Shown here: piece after piece, positions 58,341 to 64,000 of the stretch | Layout: each line of letters opens with the position of its first letter | Position numbering within the stretch: position 1 is the first letter of the stretch | Position numbers and translations under genes: made by a program | Origin: Bin5 sp965261695 | Lineage (GTDB): Bacteria > Chloroflexota > Anaerolineae > Caldilineales > Caldilineaceae | Assembly (NCBI GenBank): GCA_965261695.1 | Contig: OZ253474.1 | Span: forward strand, 4,092,001-4,156,000 | Direction: 5' to 3' | Length of the DNA stretch: 64,000 nt | Notes under the pieces: generated by a model | The model's input: the letters and a program-made list of their open reading frames with translations, nothing else | The model's database searches: none | Told to the model about the DNA's origin: nothing

Positions 58341-58685
58341 CGTGTGCTTTCTTCTGAGCAAAAGGAGGGCTTGACCTTCGAAATGGCGTTGCTTTCTCAG
58401 CCGTTGTGGTCAATAATACGAGTATTCCGCTGTTGCTGGCAACGGCAACCTTGCCCGCAGTGCCGGAGGCGCCTTCCACGCCCAGAGGACGTTCCACCCA
58501 GGACAAATCCCTGGTTTCGTAGGACGTCCCGCGTCAGCCATTATGATACATCCTGCTGGCAGATAGCCGTGAATCAGGCTGAGGATAGGCATCGTTTGCC
58601 ACCACCTGTTCGACCGTTCCAGAACATTTTCGCACTGTAATCGGCGACAATCAAGACCATTCGTCGGCCAGTTGAGAGAGAGACG

Positions 58686-60212
58686 ATGCGCATTGCTCTT
58701 GCCGGAATAAGTCACGAGTCCCTTAACTTTTCCCCTCTGGTCACCTCGCTGGACGACTTCCAGGTCTGGCGCGGCGAGGAACTCTTGCGCGCCGACGGCC
58801 AGTTTGCGCCGTATGCGGCCGGCGCGTCCGCGGCGGGCAGGCAAGGACCGGCCTTTGCCACGCTTGCCGACATGATGCGGGATCTGGAGGTCGAACCCGT
58901 CCCCATTCTGCACGCCAGCGGTCTGGCCCCCTCCGGCATTGTCGAAGAGCGCGCCTACCTCAAGTTGCGAGATAAAATCGTTGCCGGGATTCAGCAGGCC
59001 GGTCAACTGGACGGCGTCTGCCTGATCCTGCACGGCGCGCTGCTTGTCGAGAATATCTGGAGCGGCGAGACTGACCTGGTGCGCTCGATCAGGGCGGTGG
59101 TCGGCAACAGTGTCCCCATCGCCGCCCGGCTGGACCTGCACGGCAATCTCACCGAAGAGTTCGCCAACAAGACCGATATCTGGACGGTCTACCGCACAGC
59201 CCCCCACCGCGACGCGCCGCAAACGCTGGAGAGGGCGATGACGTTGCTCACGCGCTCGATTCGCGGCGGTCATCGTCCGCGGCCGGCCTTTGTTCGTGTG
59301 CCGCTGCTCCTGCCCGGCGAGATATCGACCACAGACGTTGAGCCGATGAAGTCTTTGCTGGCGCTGGTAACCGAAATCGAACGGCAACCGGGCATCCTTA
59401 CAGCGGAGATCCTGGTTGGTTTCGCTTGGGCGGACGCGGCCCACGCCAGCAGCAGCGTTGCGGTCATCGCCGAGAACGAGGCGCACCTGCCGCGCGCGCG
59501 GCGGGAGGCAAAGCGCCTGGCGCAGGCAATGTGGGATGAGCGCCACAATTTCACCTTCGATCAGGAGGTCGCGGCGTCCGCGGATGAGGCCATCGATCTC
59601 GCGCTGTCAGCCGCAGAAAGCACCGTCTTCATCGCCGATTCGGGGGACAACCCGACGGCGGGAACGCCCGGCGACGTGCCCTACTTCCTGTCGCGTCTGC
59701 TGGCCAAGAATGTGCCCGACGCGATTTTGGCTGGCATACCCGATAAGGCGGCCGCGCGCGCCTGTTTTGCGCAGGGCGTAGGCGCAACGGTTACGCTCAG
59801 CCTGGGCGGGAAGCTGGACACAGCGCATGGCGGGCCGCTTACTGTAACCGGCACTGTGGAACATCTTCACCAGCCCGGCACGGATTCCAAGGACGCCGGC
59901 ATCGCTACTTTGCGGGTGGCGGGCGTGCGCGTCCTGATCAGCGACAGGCGCAACTATTTTGCCGCGCTGGACGATTTTCGCAAGGCGGGTGTCGAGCCGC
60001 TCGACCACAAGATCGTGGTCGTGAAGCTGGGCTATCTCATGCCCGAACTGCGCGATGCCGCGCCGCGCGAGATCCTCGCACTGAGTCCCGGCTACTCCGA
60101 CATGGATCTCACACGGCTGCCTTACCGCTACGTGACCCGCCCGATCTTTCCTTTGGACGAAGAGGTTGCATGGCGTCCCATGATAACGAACGTCGCCGGA
60201 TATGGCGGCTGA
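58686..60212 (+). CDS. M81-family metallopeptidase (MlrC-like)
   Basis: A 508-aa protein of the MlrC / M81 family, the class that opens microcystin-like cyclic peptides and relatives. The N-terminus RIALAGISHESLNFSPL carries the conserved His-Glu, LILHGALLVENIWSGE and ARLDLHGNLTEEF hold further ligands, YRTAPHRDA follows, and the C-terminal domain starts at IADSGDNPTAGTPGD. Full family length. It opens a co-directional set (Gfo/Idh next, 33 bp away). It may cleave an amide or peptide-like nutrient; the exact substrate is unknown. Confidence 0.88.
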   Translation: MRIALAGISHESLNFSPLVTSLDDFQVWRGEELLRADGQFAPYAAGASAAGRQGPAFATLADMMRDLEVEPVPILHASGLAPSGIVEERAYLKLRDKIVAGIQQAGQLDGVCLILHGALLVENIWSGETDLVRSIRAVVGNSVPIAARLDLHGNLTEEFANKTDIWTVYRTAPHRDAPQTLERAMTLLTRSIRGGHRPRPAFVRVPLLLPGEISTTDVEPMKSLLALVTEIERQPGILTAEILVGFAWADAAHASSSVAVIAENEAHLPRARREAKRLAQAMWDERHNFTFDQEVAASADEAIDLALSAAESTVFIADSGDNPTAGTPGDVPYFLSRLLAKNVPDAILAGIPDKAAARACFAQGVGATVTLSLGGKLDTAHGGPLTVTGTVEHLHQPGTDSKDAGIATLRVAGVRVLISDRRNYFAALDDFRKAGVEPLDHKIVVVKLGYLMPELRDAAPREILALSPGYSDMDLTRLPYRYVTRPIFPLDEEVAWRPMITNVAGYGG

Positions 60213-60245
60213 AACCTACCAGCCGGAGCTGAAGAGGAGGGGCTT

Positions 60246-61277
60246 ATGAGCAAGATCAGGATCGGTGTGCTGGGCACGGGCACGATCGTGCGCGGCTCGC
60301 ACCTGCTGACTCTGCAAGATCACGCGCAGGCGGAGTTGGCGGCAGCCGGAAATCTACGCCCTGAGTCGCTACAGCGCTTGGCCGCCGAGTTCAGGATTCC
60401 CAAGACTTACACCGACTTTGCGGCCATGGCAGCCGACCGCGACATCGACGCCGTAGTCATCGCCCTGCCCAACTTCCTGCACGCGCCGGTAACGATTCAG
60501 ATGCTGGAGGCGGGCAAGCATGTCCTCTGCGAAAAGCCGATGGCGATGTCGGTCGCAGAGGGTGAGCGGATGATCAGCGCGGCCCGTCAGAGCGGCAGCA
60601 AGCTGATGATCGGCCACATGTGGCGCTTTGACCGCGAGATCGTCTGGCTGCGAAACCTGGTTGCCAGCGGCAAACTGGGCCACATTTTCAAAGTCAAGTC
60701 GCACGAAGTCCTGATCTACGATCTCTATGGCGAGGACCCGCCGACCAACAGCTGGCTTGTCGACCGCTCGCTGGCCGGCGGCGGCGCGCTGACCGACATG
60801 GGGATTCATTCCTTCGACACGCTGCGATTTGTACTCGGCAACGCCCGCCCGACCAAAGTGTTCGCCAGCGTCGGCGCCTACTTCAAACAGATCGAGGTCG
60901 AAGATACCGCGACGGTGATGCTCGAATTTGAGGGTGGGATCACCGCGCTGGTCGAGGCCGGTTGGTACAATCTCTATGCCGATGAACAGCAGGGCTATAC
61001 GCAGGTATTCGGCGCGAATGGGTACGCCCGCGCCGTGCCGTCCGAACTGCGTATGTTCATCGAGGGCGAGTGGAGTGTGATCCAGCCCAGGATACCGCCG
61101 CGCCAACAGCAGGAGGACCTGCCCGCGTTCCAAGCGCAATTGGACCATTTTATCGACTGCATCGTGAACGATCGGGAGCCGTCCCCCGGTGGAGAAGACG
61201 GGCTGTGGGCCATGCGCATGTTGGATGCCGCCTACCGGTCAGCCGAGAGCGGCCAGGCGGTTGCAATCGAGGGTTGA
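60246..61277 (+). CDS. Gfo/Idh/MocA-family oxidoreductase
   Basis: A 343-aa NAD(P)-dependent sugar or inositol dehydrogenase-like enzyme. The N-terminal Rossmann motif is IGVLGTGTIVRGSHL (about 5-19). The family motif CEKPMAMSVAEGERM (Glu-Lys-Pro) is near 97-111, and the second-domain GGGALTDMGIHSFDTLRFV has the conserved Asp-x-x-x-His. ATG 60246 has GAGGAGGGGCTT upstream. The next gene is a DegT aminotransferase 44 bp away, suggesting conversion of a ketosugar or sugar amine. Confidence 0.88.
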   Translation: MSKIRIGVLGTGTIVRGSHLLTLQDHAQAELAAAGNLRPESLQRLAAEFRIPKTYTDFAAMAADRDIDAVVIALPNFLHAPVTIQMLEAGKHVLCEKPMAMSVAEGERMISAARQSGSKLMIGHMWRFDREIVWLRNLVASGKLGHIFKVKSHEVLIYDLYGEDPPTNSWLVDRSLAGGGALTDMGIHSFDTLRFVLGNARPTKVFASVGAYFKQIEVEDTATVMLEFEGGITALVEAGWYNLYADEQQGYTQVFGANGYARAVPSELRMFIEGEWSVIQPRIPPRQQQEDLPAFQAQLDHFIDCIVNDREPSPGGEDGLWAMRMLDAAYRSAESGQAVAIEG

Positions 61278-61321
61278 ACTGACCTTTTACGTACTTCAAT
61301 TTGAATGAGGAGGGCACCGAC

Positions 61322-62578
61322 ATGGCCGGGCCGGGAATGGAACTGATTGGGGAAGAAGAGATTCAGGAAGTCCTGGAGGTATTGCAGGCCGGCTACCTCT
61401 ATCGCTACGGCATCTCGCTTGGTGACGGGGTCGACCCGCGCTTCAAGGGCAAGGTCTACCAGTTGGAGCGCCAGATCGCCGAACAATCGCAGGTGCGCTA
61501 CGCGGTGGCGGTCAACTCCGGCACGTCGGCGTTGTTGTCGGCGATGGTGGCTCTGGGAATCGGCCCGGGCGATGAGGTGATCGTGCCCGGCTTTACCTTC
61601 GTCGCCAGCATTTCGTCGATCGTCTATACCGGCGCCGTGCCGGTTCTGGCCGAGATCGATCGCACCTTCAACCTGGACCCGGAGGACGTGAGGGCGAAGA
61701 TCAGCCCGCGCACCAAGGCGATCATGGTCGTCCACATGATGGGCAACCCGGCCCGTCTGCAAGAACTCAGAGCGATTGCCGACGAACATGGTCTGTATCT
61801 GGTCGAGGACTGTTGCCAGGCCTTCGGCGCCGCCTACCGGGGACGGCCTATCGGCTCCATCGGCGATGTGGGCGCGTTCAGCTTCAATATCTACAAGACG
61901 ATCACGTCGGGCGATGGAGGCATGGTGATCACCGACGACGAGGAGTTGTATAAGCGGGCCTTCGCATTCCATGATCAGGGCCATGCTCCTCTGCGCCAAG
62001 GCGTCGAGATCGGCAAGCGCCCCTTCCTCGGGCTGGACTTTCGCTATACCGAACTGCAGGCGGCCGTGCTGCTGGCCCAACTGCGCAAACTGCCCGCTCT
62101 GATCGACCGCTTGCAGACCAGAAAACGGCGCTTCAAAGCGGCGATCGCCGATCTGCCCAACCTGGAGTTTCGCGAGGTGATCGATCCCGAAGAGGAGATC
62201 GCTACCATATTGACGGTGATCCTGCCGGACGCAGACGTGGCGGAAAGTATCGCCGCAGACCTGGGCAGCAAAGTGGTGGCCGAGGCCGGCTGGCATGTCT
62301 ACAACAACATGGAACACCTGCTGGAGCAGCGCATGGCCACGCCGCTATGCTGCTCGTTCAACTGCCCTCACTACGCCGAACGGGGCGGTCAGATGCGTTA
62401 CTGGCAAGGGATGTTGCCGCGCACCGACGACCTGCTGGGCCGCTCGATCAACATCAGCATCGGCGTCTCCGATGTCGGCCTGGGTTCCGGCTTTGGCGTG
62501 ACTATCAACGACGATCTGGATGTCGTCGCGCAGCGGGCCGACACCTTTCGCCAGGTCGCGGGCCGCTATCTCAACTGA
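61322..62578 (+). CDS. DegT/DnrJ/EryC1/StrS-family aminotransferase
   Basis: A 418-aa PLP enzyme. Hallmarks are VAVNSGTSALLSAMVALGIG with PGDEVIVPGFTFVAS, VEDCCQAFGAAYRG, and the PLP Lys in FNIYKTITSGDGGM (about 200). GLDFRYTELQAAVLLAQL follows. These enzymes transfer amino groups to ketosugars. ATG 61322 follows GAGGAGGGCACCGAC; a longer frame adds 7 residues. Pairing with the Gfo/Idh enzyme points to 3-amino- or 4-amino-sugar metabolism, possibly of an inosose. In this lineage such a pair may also be catabolic. Confidence 0.88.
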   Translation: MAGPGMELIGEEEIQEVLEVLQAGYLYRYGISLGDGVDPRFKGKVYQLERQIAEQSQVRYAVAVNSGTSALLSAMVALGIGPGDEVIVPGFTFVASISSIVYTGAVPVLAEIDRTFNLDPEDVRAKISPRTKAIMVVHMMGNPARLQELRAIADEHGLYLVEDCCQAFGAAYRGRPIGSIGDVGAFSFNIYKTITSGDGGMVITDDEELYKRAFAFHDQGHAPLRQGVEIGKRPFLGLDFRYTELQAAVLLAQLRKLPALIDRLQTRKRRFKAAIADLPNLEFREVIDPEEEIATILTVILPDADVAESIAADLGSKVVAEAGWHVYNNMEHLLEQRMATPLCCSFNCPHYAERGGQMRYWQGMLPRTDDLLGRSINISIGVSDVGLGSGFGVTINDDLDVVAQRADTFRQVAGRYLN

Positions 62579-62729
62579 TTTCTACCCCGCGTGGAAACGC
62601 GCATCAACCCAGACGCCTGCCGTCCGTTATTTCTGATTGAGCAAGACTCTTCTTTTTTGTGTAGTACAAGTGCTGGTTTCCACCGGGAATTCGGCGCGTA
62701 TCTGTGATAGAGATGGGAAGGGAAAGGCA

Positions 62730-63458
62730 GTGAAGGCAAACATAGCCGAGATCGCCCAATCTTTCGCCCGCGACGGGTTTGTCGTCGTCCCCAATCTGTT
62801 CCGCCGCGCGGAGGTCAAGGTATTCAAAGACGGCATTCAGAAGATTCTGGACGAGGTCAGGCAGGAGGACGGAGGCGAAGGCAGCCGCCAGGAAATGCTG
62901 GATGCAACCGGCGTCTATGTCGGTCTTGCGGGGCGCAGCGGCCTGTTCCGCCAAGCAGTGCGCGATGAACGCCTGCTCGACATTCTCGAGGCGGTTATCG
63001 GCCCCAATGTTGAATTCCTCAGCGACAAAGTCGTCTACAAGGATACCCATACGCATGTCGCCAGCCCCTGGCATCAGGATTGGCCATACTGGGAGGGAAC
63101 GCACAAGATTTCGGTATGGGTCGCGCTCGATGACGCTACGCCGGAGAACGGTAGTCTCAAGTTTCTGCCCGGTTCCCATCGCGGCAGCGTGATCCATGAC
63201 GGGGACATTAGCGACGGCTCCGGTTTCGGCCACCGCATCCGGCCTGAAACGGTCGATGAGCGCGCGGCCGTCTCCGTGCCCCTGGAGGCCGGCGGCGCCG
63301 CCTTCTTCCATGACCTGACCATGCACGCCAGCCACCCCAATTCGGAGCGCCGCGAACGGTGGACTTGGGTGCCCACCTATCGCGATGCGCAGGCCGATGA
63401 TCCGCCCTATTCGTTCGCTGTCGCCAATGCCGTCGTGCGCGGCGTCGGGCGCGAGTGA
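62730..63458 (+). CDS. phytanoyl-CoA dioxygenase (PhyH) family protein
   Basis: A 242-aa Fe(II)/2-oxoglutarate-dependent dioxygenase. The HxD iron motif is in WHQDWPYW (about 107-114), the distal His is in HDLTMHASHPN (about 190-200), and the Arg that binds 2-oxoglutarate follows in NSERRERWTWVP. GVYVGLAGRSGLFRQAV is typical of PhyH. I chose the GTG at 62730 because it is preceded by GGGAAGGGAAAGG; the longer frame has 31 unsupported residues. Substrate unknown; PhyH members hydroxylate lipids, sugars or phosphonates. Confidence 0.82.
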   Translation: MKANIAEIAQSFARDGFVVVPNLFRRAEVKVFKDGIQKILDEVRQEDGGEGSRQEMLDATGVYVGLAGRSGLFRQAVRDERLLDILEAVIGPNVEFLSDKVVYKDTHTHVASPWHQDWPYWEGTHKISVWVALDDATPENGSLKFLPGSHRGSVIHDGDISDGSGFGHRIRPETVDERAAVSVPLEAGGAAFFHDLTMHASHPNSERRERWTWVPTYRDAQADDPPYSFAVANAVVRGVGRE

Positions 63459-63667
63459 ACGCGAACGAGAAGTCTGCCAGTGTGAGAATCAGTCCTACCG
63501 TATCGGCTGAACTCGCAGACCTTTCTGAACCCGGATCAAGGGCTGACAGCGCCGTGTGGCCCTTCCGCTAAACGACCTGAATTAATCTATGGACTCAGAT
63601 CTGTCCGACGCCGCCTACGAATCCGACTTCCCAATCACGCCTCAGCCTGATCTGGCCCTATCGGAAG

Positions 63668-64000
63668 CTATCTCCCGCCAAAACCGGTCATGGCAATCCC
63701 CTGCACGAAGTAACGCTGCGCCACAATGAAAATCGCCACCATCGGCGTCAGCATCACCGTGCTGGCGGCGAAGACGACTTCCCAGTTCTTGGCGTAGGAG
63801 TCGTTGTAGGCGCGGATGCCCAGCGCCAGCGGCCACTTGTCCATCGAGTTGATGTAGATCAGCGGGTTCATGAAGTCGTTATAGTGCTGGATGAGCGCGA
63901 ACACGGCAACGGTGGCGATCACCGGCTTGGAGAGGGGCAGGAGAATCTGCACGAGGACACGGAGGCGGTTGGCGCCGTCGATCTCGGCCGCGTCCTCCAG
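63668..64000 (-). CDS. sugar ABC transporter permease (MalG-like), truncated at window edge
   Basis: A 110-residue C-terminal part of a permease whose start lies beyond 64000. The EAA loop is visible at the edge (LEDAAEIDGANRLRVLVQIL, then PLSKP), followed by two membrane segments and the ending YFVQGIAMTGFGGR typical of carbohydrate uptake CUT1 MalG-type permeases. The gene-free 63459-63667 separates it from the PhyH gene. The neighbouring oxidoreductases suggest import of a sugar-like compound. Confidence 0.85.
   Translation of the reverse strand: MEDAAEIDGANRLRVLVQILLPLSKPVIATVAVFALIQHYNDFMNPLIYINSMDKWPLALGIRAYNDSYAKNWEVVFAASTVMLTPMVAIFIVAQRYFVQGIAMTGFGGR

Overview
The window is high-GC bacterial chromosomal DNA. 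It carries no rRNA, no tRNA I could recognise, no CRISPR array and no complete insertion sequence. Several traits together suggest Chloroflexota, perhaps a Caldilineales-like lineage: an isopentenyl phosphate kinase, a short HisG paired with HisZ, an exported LysM protein with Thr-Pro-Ala linkers, and many ABC importers beside Gfo/Idh and PhyH enzymes. That placement is inference; no marker gene here settles it.

Left part (1-18.2 kb): trmB and a lower-GC OLD-type ATPase/nuclease, then a long run of minus-strand genes. These include a UbiA-like membrane protein and a tightly coupled HEAT / small protein / TPR / FecR-like / glycosyltransferase-like operon. They continue with a zinc-ribbon LysM protein, rseP, a selA-isopentenyl phosphate kinase pair, an RmlC-like epimerase, and FmdB-hisZ-hisG joined by 4-base overlaps. 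Next is about 1.9 kb without a convincing gene. It holds a striking 230-bp array of 10-bp repeats, then a sigma70-like promoter and a cobalamin riboswitch. The riboswitch precedes a plus-strand B12 uptake and salvage operon (btuF-cobS-cobU-btuC-btuD-pduO-ferredoxin).

Middle (26-38 kb): an SDR gene sits beside two decayed genes, a lipoprotein and a cytochrome c that has lost its haem-ligand His. A heterodimeric ABC exporter follows a promoter, a 20-codon leader peptide and mutually exclusive antiterminator and terminator hairpins. This layout suggests ribosome-mediated attenuation. A second 10-bp repeat array, related to the first in inverted orientation, precedes an HsdR-N-like nuclease. A TPP riboswitch then controls a four-gene thiamine/pyrimidine-precursor ABC importer.

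Right part (38-64 kb): a minus-strand five-gene cluster (39.3-46.6 kb) encodes a GNAT-like protein, a rifampin-phosphotransferase-like PEP dikinase, a UbiA prenyltransferase, an adenylate-forming ligase and a DUF3419/BtaA-like enzyme. A possible SCP2-like protein follows it. I recognise no characterised pathway with this set; it is the best candidate for an undescribed biosynthetic system. After it come an E1/E2 2-oxoacid dehydrogenase pair, a uronate dehydrogenase-like SDR, an NHL-propeller protein, a DUF3298 protein, a divergent peptide deformylase, DUF4240 and D-2-hydroxyacid dehydrogenase genes. The window ends with a catabolic-looking set: M81 peptidase, Gfo/Idh oxidoreductase, DegT aminotransferase, PhyH dioxygenase and a truncated sugar ABC permease.
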